From Aphidius gifuensis (Eukaryota; Arthropoda; Insecta; Hymenoptera; Braconidae): 64,000 bases of DNA. Below the pieces are notes generated by a model. That model was not told the origin of the DNA. It was given only the letters and a program-made list of their open reading frames with translations, and did not search any database. The stretch spans positions 20,374,537-20,438,536 of the forward strand of contig NC_057791.1 of NCBI RefSeq assembly GCF_014905175.1. Reading direction: 5' to 3'. Below, piece by piece: positions 12,701 through 24,000 of the stretch; positions within the stretch are counted from its first letter, which is position 1, and every line of letters begins with the position of its first letter. The translations under genes were made by a program, and so were the position numbers.

Positions 12701-13852
12701 ATCGTTACAACAATTATCATCACTATTATTATTTTTATTATTACTATTAAATGTATCCTTATCATTATTATTATCATTAATATTTATTGTAACATGACCA
12801 AGTTGATCAGCAGTTGCTTCAAGCATTTTATCAATAATAATATTATTATCAATATCATTATTATTATTGTTGTTGTTATTAATAATATTGATACAATTTA
12901 ATTTTGTAAATTCACGACTACTCAATGAATCATTACTAACACTACTTTCATTATCATCACTATCAATATCAGCACCACTACTTGTTAAACTACCAGATCT
13001 AATATGTTTATTTATTTTTATGCTATTATTATTATTTATTGTTGTTGTTTTTTTTAATAGTAATAATGATGGTGATGTACAATCTAAATCACTACATGTT
13101 CCACTATCAAGTGTATCACTTGGTGAACATTGTCCACTTGACATTATTTGATTTTGTAATGTACCATAATAAAAACATGTACGATTTGTATCATTTGTTA
13201 CAGTCTGTTGTATCATTTCGTCACGATTTAAATTTTGTGAATCACTTGATTCTTCAATGTCTTTTTCTTCTTCTTCCTCTTCGTCTTCTTGAATTTCTAA
13301 TTCCACTTGTTCTTCTACTTGTTGTTGTAATTTTTCTTCTTCTTTTTTATTGACTTTATTTAAAACACTTATACGTACACAACTGTCAATATTTGAATCA
13401 TTAAATTTATTATTATAATTATTTTGATTTATTATTAAATTATTATTTTCATTTGAACTCAAATGTACTGTTGATATAACTCTTGTATTTTTTTCTAATT
13501 CTGGATTTATTTTAATTTTAACAACATGAGCTGGTTGCTGTTGCTGATGATGATAATTATGATGATTATGATCGTTAATTGTTTTGTTTAAATTTGTAGT
13601 TGACTGTTGTGTATGAGTGTTATTTGATGATTGTAATGATGTTGTTGTAATTGTTGATTGCCAAGTTGTTGAATCCATTTTCATAGCGTTACCACCAATG
13701 TATACCGTTGCTCCGGCCTCTGACGAAGTATCTGATGACAAAGTGGGAGCAACGGCCAGAATTGACACTCTCTGACGATCAATCTGACTTGAATGATGAT
13801 TATTTTGCGGTGATAATGCTGATGGTAACGTCATTGTCCTCGTCTCAGACAT
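725..13852 (-). CDS. Glutaredoxin domain-containing cysteine-rich protein (GRXCR / CG12206 type)
   Basis: Four coding exons on the minus strand: 12122-13852, 3678-3911, 2146-2211 and 725-916, giving 740 aa. All junctions are GT..AG and all exons are in phase 0. Residues 1 to about 550 are low-complexity (Asn, Asp, Ser, Gln and Glu runs). Exon 1 ends with a conserved basic block (about 552-577, including GTVRGVKNRVRAGIATFLQ). Exons 2-3 encode a glutaredoxin-like domain (about 583-677; KIVVYTTSMRVVRKT, VPQLFIDGQYIG). Exon 4 is a zinc-ribbon-like tail with four CxxC pairs (685/688, 696/699, 720/723, 731/734) and an extra Cys678. The classical glutaredoxin CxxC active site is replaced (TTSMRVVR), as in vertebrate GRXCR1, so redox catalysis is doubtful. 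Vertebrate GRXCR1 acts in hair-cell stereocilia; a role in actin-rich protrusions here is inference from the family. Start: the first in-frame ATG of the long exon, reading MSETRTM. Confidence 0.9.
917..2145 (-). other. Intron 3 of the GRXCR-like gene
   Basis: The donor (AAG|GTGAGT on the minus strand) and acceptor (TTTTCAG) are strong. The interior is poly-A/T rich. A short GC-richer patch at 1705-1830 is open on the plus strand, but I see no homology or splice sites around it. Confidence 0.7.
2212..3677 (-). other. Intron 2 of the GRXCR-like gene
   Basis: Bounded by GGG|GTAAGT and TATTTCAG on the minus strand. AT-rich, with nothing recognisable inside. Confidence 0.7.
5384..5753 (+). mobile_element. 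Possible tRNA-like SINE or retroposon
   Basis: A Pol III A-box-like motif TGGTTGAGTTGG at 5384-5395 fits TRGYNNARNNGG. It is followed by a small stem-loop (AGCACC / GGTGCT, 5399-5416), a GC-richer body, the long hairpin at 5525-5601, the palindrome GACCTAGGTC at 5702-5711, and an (AAAT)n-type tail at about 5723-5753. Head, body and microsatellite tail in about 370 bp is the layout of a SINE. I found no convincing B box and no clear target-site duplication, so this is only a candidate. Confidence 0.3.
5525..5601 (+). ncRNA. Pre-miRNA-like hairpin candidate
   Basis: A 77-nt inverted repeat. The outer stem pairs AAGGCAAATAC with GTATTTGCCTT, and a perfect 12-bp inner stem pairs GCATAGAACAAG with CTTGTTCTATGC. 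Between them lie only a few mismatches (one A/A, then TCT/AGA paired, then two T/T), and the terminal loop is 19 nt. The arms are long enough for a 22-nt duplex. I do not recognise the arms as a known miRNA family. The strand is undecided because the reverse complement folds equally well; on the minus strand it would be intronic to the GRXCR-like gene. It may instead be internal structure of a transposable element. Confidence 0.4.
9622..9645. repeat. GT/AT microsatellite
   Basis: A run of GT dinucleotides interrupted by a short TATATA, inside intron 1 of the GRXCR-like gene. Confidence 0.7.
12659..12683 (-). repeat. AAT trinucleotide repeat coding poly-Asn
   Basis: ATT repeats on the plus strand are read as AAT (Asn) codons in exon 1 of the GRXCR-like gene. 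Shorter AAT runs and a CAA (Gln) run at about 12473-12502 lie in the same exon. These in-frame repeats explain most of the length excess of this protein over its vertebrate relatives. Confidence 0.8.
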
Positions 13853-14331
13853 TTTTCTTTTATTATATTTTTATTAAATTAATAAATTTTCTATTTATTG
13901 ATATTTAATTTATTCCTTGTTTTTTTAAATATATTGTCAAGTACTTTTTTTATACTTTTTTATTATGCGATAATTTAAAATGCAAGTATTGAAGAAGGTT
14001 TACACTGTGGGCAATTGCCTCAAGGCTTTCAGAACTTCCTGGAACACATGCCTCCACACCTTTTGCAAAAACATTCCAACGATAAGGTGTTACCACCAAG
14101 TTTATAATTTTTTATTTACTTTTTTTTTTTATATAAAATTTTATACTGTTAATTATACTTTGTTTTTATGCAAAATTTTACATAACTTTGATTTTTATTA
14201 TTTTCTAATATTTATTGGTTTTTTTTTTCAAACATTCTTTCTATTGTATTTAAAATCTTTTTTTTTTTGCCTTGGTTTTTTTTATTTATTTGTTAACAGG
14301 GGCGAAGACGAGTTTGTTGGTATTTCACTCA

Positions 14332-14341
14332 CTTATATATA
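14332..14341 (-). promoter_or_regulatory. TATA-like element upstream of the GRXCR-like gene
   Basis: The minus strand reads TATATATAAG inside an unusually GC-rich segment (14305-14395) about 480 nt upstream of the start codon. A start site near 14300-14310 would give a 5' UTR of about 450 nt. TATA-like strings are frequent in this genome, so support comes from the GC-rich context and position. Confidence 0.3.
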
Positions 14342-16666
14342 CGTGCCTCTAATTACGAGTTGCCGGCTCGAGAAACATTAAGAGGCATAATTGTAAATCT
14401 GACTTGGTGATCGTATGGTATGCACATGAAGCTTTAGTTACTGATTATTTATTTGTGTTTTTATTTTTAAACAAAAGTAACGATTAAATCAACATAATAA
14501 AATTAAAATGAAAATTATTATATTTACTCTTTTTTTTTTTCCAGCAAGAATAAATAAATTAAATATAATATTTTTCTTATTATCACGTTACTTTTTTATT
14601 TCAAAATGGAATTAACGAAGTAGTTTAAAATAAAAATTATATTTATAAAATTAAAGTTGTTATAATAAAAATGATTTTTTTTTTAAATTTCGTTGGTGGA
14701 TGAAATTGAACGAGTTTTATAGGACCGGTATTATTTGGGTGGGGAATAACTTGGACCACAAAATATTCAGCACCTGTTGCGAGGCAGGCTCTTCACAATT
14801 CATAAACACATATATATTTTCACCACATTTATTTTATCAAATGCTCATATATTAAAAAATAAAAGTCACGAAATAAGAAATAATGTTACAATTTATTTGA
14901 AAAAAATAAAAAAAAAATGTTGATAGATAGTGATTTATTTGATTTGCACAGGTGTTTCACCGGTTCAATTTTCGTTGATGTTATGTACGTGGTTGTAAGA
15001 AGAAACGATAACTGTAACTGAGTTGGTTGGTCATAGTGGCTCATGTGATGGCCTTCCAACATCAGGCCCCACTATCGTCACTCGTCCGCAGCCAGACACG
15101 GACTTTGAATTTTCATTCCCCTCGGCAATAAAATGCTTGCTAATCATGCGAAACTTTTACAAAAGTTTCTATTTCAATTTTTTTCATTTATCTCAATCCC
15201 ATTAAAGACATAATAATAGTTTTAAAAAATACATTATTATAAATTATATTTTTATTTTTATACTTTTTCAAAATTAATATCATTGATACTTTTTTTTTTT
15301 TTTTTCACGTTATGATTTAGCAATAATATTTTGAATGAAAAATAAATATTCATTTGAAATATTAAAATTAAAAATTTTTTAAAATTATTTTTATCAATGA
15401 AATATCTTTGTCCCCTTGGCTTTTAAAATTATTCCGTCTCTGGAGATTGGATATATTTCAAAGTGGGGATTAAATGGGTCTCAACACTGAGGCCCCAAAT
15501 CTTCTCGTCTTAGCACTTTTACCTCTCAAGAAAAATAAGTAGTGTCCTCTGTCGACTACTTAAGAACTGACTATCCGGTTATTTTATTTATTTATTTATT
15601 TTACCATTTAAAATAGTAAAAAAATTTTATTATATACTTGGATAAAATTCCAAGAAAATTTTTTTAATCATACTTATTCAAATGACAAATATTTTCCCCA
15701 AATATTCCATTTTTTTAATGAAAAAAAAAAAACGAATATAAATTAATTTTTTTATCTTGTTTTTTAATTCGCAAATAAATTATTAAACAGTCAATTTTTT
15801 AAGCATAGATTCTCTAAGAATTTGATTAAAAACTTTTTTAAAAAATGTATATACTTTTTTTGAATATTAGTCAACTTTAAGATAACAGGTTTTTTAAAAT
15901 ATTTTCAATATAAATAATAATAATGATAATAATAATTTACATAGTAAATTTCACGTAAATACCTGGTTATATTATTTTATGAGTTATGATTCCCACACGC
16001 AAGGACGTCTGTGAATTTATTTTCACTGTATTGAAGATTCACAGTATCATCACGTTTATGATTTTAAATATATATACATGTACATTTCACCTGCCGAAAA
16101 ATTTCACCTGGACCGCCGAGAGAGACAAGCTGGCGTGAGAGTTTTTTTTTTTTTTTTTTCTTCTTCAGATCCTTTTCCAACACGTACAAATATTACAAAT
16201 ACATTTATAAAATAATAATAAATAAATAATTTTAATATACACAACATACATACATCCATGTAAATACAAATCACCAGCTGTAGTCTGTACACGTTATGCC
16301 TCGGCGAAGGGGACAATGCGGAAGCAATTCTGATGCTGAAAAATTCTGATCAAACGATAAATTTTTATAAATTTTTTTATATTGCAAATTAGGTCGGATT
16401 ATAATTTTTTTTTTTTAATTCATGATCATTAATAATAATTGATTGAAAATAAAATGTTTATTGAATTGCTTTTTTTTTTTTATTATTTAAATTATATAAT
16501 TTTAAAATTACTTTTCTTTAGTAATTAAGTAAAATGTTTTTTTTTCTTTTTTATATTTTGTATTATATAGATAGAAGTAAGATATTCATATTGATGATTG
16601 ATTATTAATTTATTAATTTATTATAAGGAGAAAAAGAAAAAGAAGAAAATGTATTTGATAAAATTT

Positions 16667-16783
16667 TCAATCCACTGACCTACACTGGACACAGTTATAA
16701 ATGGTAGTTTCGGTACATTCCTTTTTATTAATGGGCCATGTCCCGTAGGTAAATGCATTACATCGTGGAAAGATATCTGCTTC
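16667..16783 (-). CDS. Orphan cysteine-rich terminal exon (unknown small gene)
   Basis: A minus-strand segment begins after an AG acceptor (TTTACCAG) and stays open for 38 codons to a TGA. It includes CNAFTYGTWPINKKECTET and ends IYNCVQCRSVD. Four cysteines are spaced C-x14-C-x7-C-x2-C, which suggests a small secreted or metal-binding domain, but I do not recognise the family. AATAAA follows about 45 nt after the stop, at 16617-16622. There is no in-frame ATG, so upstream exons would be needed; I did not find them between 16.8 and 18.0 kb. Composition is clearly less AT-rich than its surroundings. It may be a decayed gene piece. Confidence 0.35.
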   Translation of the reverse strand, partial: EADIFPRCNAFTYGTWPINKKECTETTIYNCVQCRSVD

Positions 16784-17910
16784 CTGGTAAACATAAGTGT
16801 TATGTTTATTTTAAAACTCGAGTAGCCCAGAAATTTTTATGTTTCTTCCTTTTTTTTTCTGCTTCTATTTACAATGAAATATAAAAATTAGAAATTATAA
16901 TTTATGAGTGTAACAATGATAATTATATATATATATTTTAAAGAATTTATATTTTTTTTTTTAAATAAATAAAAATGTAATCATTGAAAGTTATTTGTGG
17001 TAATATCTGGAAGAGTGTTCCCGTTTTGCCTTCTTGATCATTCGCATTCCACCAGTCGTCTTATTTTTTTTATACTTTTTAAATATTTTTGTTTCATAAA
17101 ATTTCATGACATGTTTTCATCAGTTATTTGACCCTTTTTTTTACAATATAAAAATGAATTTTATTATTTTGCACACATTTCGAAAATTGTTCTGAAAAAT
17201 AAATAGAAAATAAATTATTTTTTTTTCGTTTTAACATTAATTGTAGTGGTAATAAATTTTTATCTAAAATATAATAACTTGACTTAAAAATTATTACTGA
17301 TCTTTGCACGAAATAATTTTTTTTTTAATTCTTAACATATCGATTTCTTTTTATTCTTTTATTTTTCATATTTATTTTCGATTTGTAATCTTTTTAAAAA
17401 AAAGTAAATAATAAAAAGTAAAAAAAATAAATAAATAACCTGATATGAAATAAATTAACAATAAACAATAAATTTAAACTGACGATAATAATAAAAATAA
17501 ATTTTATGAAAGTTATCGGCACTTTGGAAATTTTTTTTTGATGATCGAAATTTAAGTAAATGTGCATCGAAAAATTTGTTTTTTTTTTTTTCTTTTAATA
17601 CCAAACTACATAATCAAATTGCAAAAAAAAAAAAATAATAATAAATAAATAAATAAATAAAATGAATTCAAAAAAAAAAAAAAAAAAACCTTGCTAAAGC
17701 AAATTGTACCGTGCAAAAAAAACCGTTATGTCTTTTCGCTCATCATAACATGAAAAATAATAAAAAGAAATTGAAAAAAAAAAAAATAAATAAAAAAGTT
17801 TCGGCTTGATCACATCCACCTTCATACACATATCGAATATATTTTTTTTTTTTTAAATAATCTTTAATTTTATTATTTTTAAAAGATTACAATTTTAGAG
17901 TAAACTTTTT

Positions 17911-17916
17911 TTTATT
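17911..17916 (-). terminator. Candidate polyadenylation signal of the sGC beta gene
   Basis: The minus strand reads AATAAA about 130 nt after the TAA stop at 18049-18051. Another copy lies at 17869-17874. Either could end the transcript. Confidence 0.35.
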
Positions 17917-18048
17917 AACGTTATTGCTATTGTGAAAGTTCCATCGTACAGTTAACGGACCATTGTTGTGTGTGGGAAGAGAAGAGTAAATAAAAAAAAA
18001 ATATTAAATATTAAATAAAAATAAAAGAAAAAGTATGTTGTTTTTTTT

Positions 18049-21000
18049 TTAAGATGGTAATTCCCTTTCTCTTGATAAAAACCACACATTCATAGGGTCA
18101 GATTTGCCCTTCATTGTGATGGGCCCACGGTATTCCAACAGGAACTGCGGATCTTGATTCTCTGGTAAACACAAATACCTGTAAAATACAAACAAAAAAA
18201 AGTGTTAAATATACGATGATTAATATCAGTATAATTAGCAATGTTATTTATCGAATATATAAAAATTATGACTCGTGATTTATATATCCTACTTAAAAAA
18301 ATAAATAAAAAAATCTAGAACACATTTTTATATAGAAAAATAGTTTACTATTTAAATAATAAAAAAAAAAATAATCATAATAAAAAAAAATGAAGAAAAC
18401 AAAATATTAATCGTGAATGTCAATGTAATTTCTTTTTTTTTTTTTTATGAAGCCTTTTTTTTTCTAGACGAAGCCTTTTATCATGACTAGCTTTATATTA
18501 GTACGTAATCGAATTAGTTCCCCGACCTCAGATTTTTTTTTTTAATGTTTTAAACAGTAAGCAACTTTGTCATTTCCTTTTGCAACATCATTCAGAACTA
18601 TAACGACAAAAGTAAACTACATCAAAGTAAACTTTTACATAAGAAAATTGTGTGTGTATTTTATTTCTTTATTTGTAAAAAATGGAAGTGTTAATCGATG
18701 CCTACTTTGACAAACTATTCGAAGAGATGGAACGTGACTTTCTCGCCTCCCGGCACAAGCGACGTCAGCTTGTCAAGTATTTTACAGATGTGATAAACAG
18801 TGTTTCAAAAGGTACTGGGAGGATAAAACTAGCCATATCAAAATAATACCAGTTGATCCAGTTCTTGTCAAAATTCAGATGTAATTTAATTTAAAAAATA
18901 TTATGTAATATATGTTCAATTATTATAAATTGAAAGTTTTGGTAATTCAAATAAATGTGGTTTTTATGTAATACAAATTTATTACATAAAATATATGATA
19001 TTTTATGGAATCACATCTGAGCTTTGATAAATAATGGAGCATAAGAAATAAAAGGAAAAAAAAAAAAATAGAAAAGAATTATTTGAGAATATAAGAGAAA
19101 AAATAATAATGTCAATTTTTCTTTTTGTTCATTTAGGAGAAAATTTAAATACAGAAGATGTATGCGAGAGAATAGTTATGTCAGCATTGCGTTACCACAA
19201 TATCAGTATGTCAGAAAACAGTTCAGTTTGTTTATTGGGTAAATTCCACAATGTTTTATATATTGCAGCAAAATTATGTTTCGATTGGCGTTTAAGTAAT
19301 AATGAAGTTATTTGTCGTTTATTAAATGACATATTTTATTGTGAAAAAACATTTGAACGTTTATTTGTTGGTGCAATATTTGGTATACGTGTTACACATT
19401 TTTTATCTGGTTGGAAAAGTGATTTCGAAGATCGTGAAGAAAATATAAAAGCATTAATATATTTTTTAGATCATGCAACACAAGCAAAATTAGAATATTC
19501 ATGTCCATCAATATCAATGAAATGTCGTTTTATAGATACACCAATGGAATCATATGGACAAATGTATCCTTTAAGAGTTGCTATTCAACATGGTACACCA
19601 GATATTCTTCTTATTATGTTACGTTACGGTGCATCTGTTAATACAGAATATAATACATCAACATCACTTGAAATATTATTATCAAAATTGAATGATTATG
19701 TTGGTGATTGTGAACAAGAAATGCCAGTCATACCAGAAAATTTATTGATGTGTCTTAAATTATTATTACGTACAGTAATAACAGCATTTGTAACAACGCC
19801 AAATCATATTGCTAAACATATTGGTGTTGAAAGAGTTACTGTTTGGGAACAATATCCAAATTTAGTTAAAATTAATTTAGTACCACCACAACGTAGTGGT
19901 TTAAATCCACCTGAACTTTGTCATTTATGTCGTTGTTGTATTCGTAAATGTCTTGATAATAATTGGGCATTACCACATGGCATAAAAAAATTACAAATAC
20001 CAGAATCATTGAGAAATTATCTTGATTTACTTTCAGATTAATATTATTATATATTTTTTTTTAATTTAAATAAATTGTATTTTTACAATTTTATATTGAA
20101 TTTTTTTCGGATGTATTTGTCATTGACATTAGTAGATTTAATTTTTTACTAGTAATTATTTTAATTATCGTCAAAAGAATAACCAAATAATTATGTTTAA
20201 TAATAAATACTTAAATAAATTAATATGACATTAATGAATTTATAAATAAAAATATAAAAATAGACAAAATGAAATATTTATTATTAAATAATCAATACCT
20301 GTAGGCATCCTCAGAAACATTAATTTTTCCAGGTACTCCAGTTGTTTCAGTTCTACTTGTTAAATTAACAGTATTACCAAATAAACAGTAACGTGGCATA
20401 CGATGACCAATAACACCAGTTACAACTTCTCCACTATGAATGCCAATTGTAATTTTCTGCAATGAGTAAATAAAAAATTATAGTATAAATTTGATAAAAA
20501 GTGAATGTATATAAATAAAAAAAAATATATATTTGAAATTACTCCTTCAACAAACATTTATAAAAAATAAATTATATAATAATAAATTGCAATATGATAG
20601 AAGTAGTTTTCGAGTGTATGATGCCCGTGGGAATTCAACAGAATGATTTGTTCATGATTGGTATAGAAAAAGTAATATAATATTCTATTGGGAAAAAAAA
20701 AAAAAAAATACTAAAAGAAAAATGAAAAAAAAAAACTTACAACTGGTTCGCCATCGATTTGAACTCCATCGGCAGCAAGGTCCATCATGTCGAGTGCAAG
20801 TCTGGCAATGCAACGAGCATGGCTATGACATGGTTCGGGTAATCCACTGACTGCCATGTACTTGTCACCAACAGTCTCGACCTATGTATTATTATCAAAA
20901 GTTAATAATTCATTTGAATACTAAATATTTTTTTTTCTTTCACAATATAATCAATAATATAAATTCACTTGATTCTAAATAAATATTAGGTAAAATATTA

Positions 21001-24000
21001 TTATTCTATGGTTAATTATATTTTTGATTTACCTTATAAACATTTGGATTTTTAATTGGATCAGTGAGAACGTCAAATGCAATGTAAAGTTGATTTAACA
21101 TATTGACTATTTTCATGGCACCATTTGAATCTGTATGAGCAGCACAATAAGCACCAAATCCAACGATACCAGAAAATAATAATGTAACACAGTCATATTT
21201 TTTAGCTGGTACTGGTCTTGAGTGTCTCAATTCACTTGCAACAGATATTGGCAGCACAGAGTACAGCAATCTATTGGTTAAAGAAAAAAACATTAATGAA
21301 GCAATTAACATTGATTTAATATCTTGAAAATATTATTACTATTTTTATTTGTTTAAAATAAAATAATTGAATGAGTAAAGAGTGAAGAATAAAGTAAGAA
21401 AAAAAATATTAAGATATGATTTTTATTTTTATTTTTTTTTATAGATTTATCTTGTGATGGTTCAGTTACGACGAGCCTTCGCTTGAAAAAATTTTAAAGC
21501 CGTTAAATCTACTTATCAAAAGGCTTGATAAATATATAAGTGAGAAAATGAAGGAAAGAGAGTTAAAGTGGATCATCATCTTACTTATTTCATCCTCTAG
21601 AATCATGATATTATCAAATAAGGCTAACGAGGGAAATTTGATTTGTATTTTTGCATTATAATCAAAGCCTTGCTTATTTCAGTTTATCAAATCATTTTTT
21701 CCTTTTATTTATAAATAGATTAATAAATATATTTACCTGTCTGTTTTTTGTTTTTCACCATCAAGCTCACGATATGTTTGCTGAAGTTTATCAGTCAATA
21801 ATTCAAGATTTCTTGTTAACTTATAATCAGCTTCAAATTGTTCAGACATTAAAACAAGATCTCTTGTTGCATCATGAAGTGGTACATCACTGAGATAAAG
21901 TCCACGTCTGTAATTTAAAAAATTTAATTATTCATCCAAAAAAAAAAAAAGGAAAAATTTTAATTTCAAGATCTCTATTGTATTTGCGGTTGAATGAATA
22001 AAATTAACAAGAAAGTTATTTTAAATAATTAAAGATTATTCATTCATTGTGACAAAGTAAAATTTAAAAAATAAAAGTTTTAATTTTACGTTATTGTTCT
22101 ATTGAATTTGAAACTCTATTGAATATCAAATAATAATATGAAATTTTATCTCAGGTATTATTATTATTATTAATTTTAAATTGTAATCTAAGTAAAAAGT
22201 TTTTTTTGTTTTTTTTTTCGTTAAATTACAAGTTAGTTTATGTTTTTAAAACATCAATAAATTTTTATTATTATACATTATTCAAGAGTATAATATATCA
22301 AGAGAATATTATCATTGACAAAATATACTAGAATAATTTTGATATGTCATGAATCTCTCATGTCTTTTAGGTATAGTGATAGTGCAGAATATCAAATTAT
22401 AAGACTAGGCACTTTAGCCTCATCAGGTTACAAATGACATTGCTACCAAGCAACAGGCACCATAATAGGATGTCTGATGCTTTTAACCGTTTAATTTGTT
22501 TACCAACGTATTCAGCTATTTTTCTTTGCTTCTATCCATTTAGTTTGCCAATGCTACTAGTGACCCTGTTTTTTTTCTTTTTATGATTTTGTTTTTTTTT
22601 ATCTCTTTTTGGCTCCCTAATAAACTAGCTCTTTGAAAATCTTATTATAGAAGCTTTTTGCACCTCGAGCTTGGGACTGTTGCTCGTTTTAATAACACTC
22701 AAAGGAAAATTATTCAAGAGATTATATTTATTTTTTTTTTCATCATAACCATTAATATATTTTAAAAGTTTGTAAAGTATTTGTTTTTTTTTTTTTCTTC
22801 TCTTTTAAAGAATGATAATTATTTGAATAGAATGAGTTGAGTTAATTGAAACTGGCTATTCAGGTTAAATTGAAAAGCTCTTTTGAACTATGTCAATTCA
22901 ATTTGCTACTAAAAATGGTGAATGAATATTATGATGATAAAAATTATAAAAATGGTTTATTTAAAATTTACCTTGTCAGATCATCGAGGTTCATTACACT
23001 TGGATAACACAAAAAGATAACCAAATCGGATTCAGGAATATAAAGCATTTGTCCCTGTTAAAAAAAGGTAAAAAAAATTATTGAATAGATAATTAATTTT
23101 AATCAATTTATATTATTCTTTTAAAAAATTACTTTTAAACGTAGATTTGAAAATTCCTCAGTTGCATCAACTCGCATTACTCCTTTTTTAGTTTTAAGAA
23201 CATAAACTGTGTTTATGTGAGAGAGAATATTTTCAAATGTCAATTCTAAATGTGGTCGTACCTGTAAAAATTAAAAAATTATTTATTAATAAATAATTAA
23301 ACAAATAAATAATTGTATAATTTTATTTTGAAATTTAGTCATTTAAATAACACTATTTTAAAATGAAAAAAAAGTAGATAATAATTTTTTTAGTTTTAAA
23401 AATTAATAGAGTGTGTAAACAATTATTTAATATAATTTTTTAAAATTACTATTTAAAATTGAGATAACTGTAATGAAAAAAAAAAATAAAATATTTTTTA
23501 TGTAATTTTTGATATTAAATGTATTTATAAATATTATCATCAAAATTTTCATATTTCAAAGAGTTCAATATCATCAGTAATTTATAACAATAGCCAGATA
23601 ATTTATGTTAAAATATAAATGAAGCCATTGACCCAGACTAAGTTGGATAAGACCAAAAAAGAAAAAAAAAATATATATAAAATAGTTTTTAATGCATATG
23701 TTAATTTAAGGATCGATATTTGACCTGTACCAGTGAGTCGCAAGTAAAACCCTTGACATGGGAGTCTATGAGAGCTTGCAAAGAAAAAAAAAAAAAAAAA
23801 ATTACTCAAGATTCTTGGTTTTATCGTGAAAGCATGAAAAAAAAACTTGGTAAAGTGCTTTAACTTCCTTACACATTGTGCTAGGTATTCAATGCTATCT
23901 CAAAAACCTTATGCCACTTTTCTTCAACCCTCTTTATCTTACAAATATATCCTATCAACACAAACTAAAGTTTTATGGCTTGAACAGAGAAACAGATTTA

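Larger units (their letters stand above)
13853..18048. other. Intergenic region between the GRXCR-like and sGC beta genes
   Basis: Both flanking genes are on the minus strand, so this holds the 3' UTR of the beta gene and the 5' UTR and promoter of the GRXCR-like gene. GC-richer islands stand out at 13981-14100, 14700-14790, 15000-15145, 15410-15580, 16085-16140 and 16270-16330. The 13981-14100 and 14305-14395 islands probably belong to the GRXCR-like 5' region. A coding-like terminal exon at 16667-16783 is listed separately. Confidence 0.55.

Noticed and set aside
12051..13353. Plus-strand open frames of 60-104 codons opposite GRXCR exon 1
   Set aside because: They are shadows of the low-complexity AAT/ATT-rich coding exon on the minus strand.
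15023..15205. 60-codon open frame in a GC-richer island
   Set aside because: The peptide (MVGHSGSCDGLPTSGP and onward) has no recognisable motif and degenerates into AT-coded residues. Possibly 5' UTR or regulatory DNA.
15545..15605. (ATTT)n run next to a GC-richer block as a second retroposon tail
   Set aside because: Orientation of the simple repeat does not give a 3' tail to a recognisable head. An 8-bp stem TAAGTAGT/ACTACTTA nearby is the only structure.
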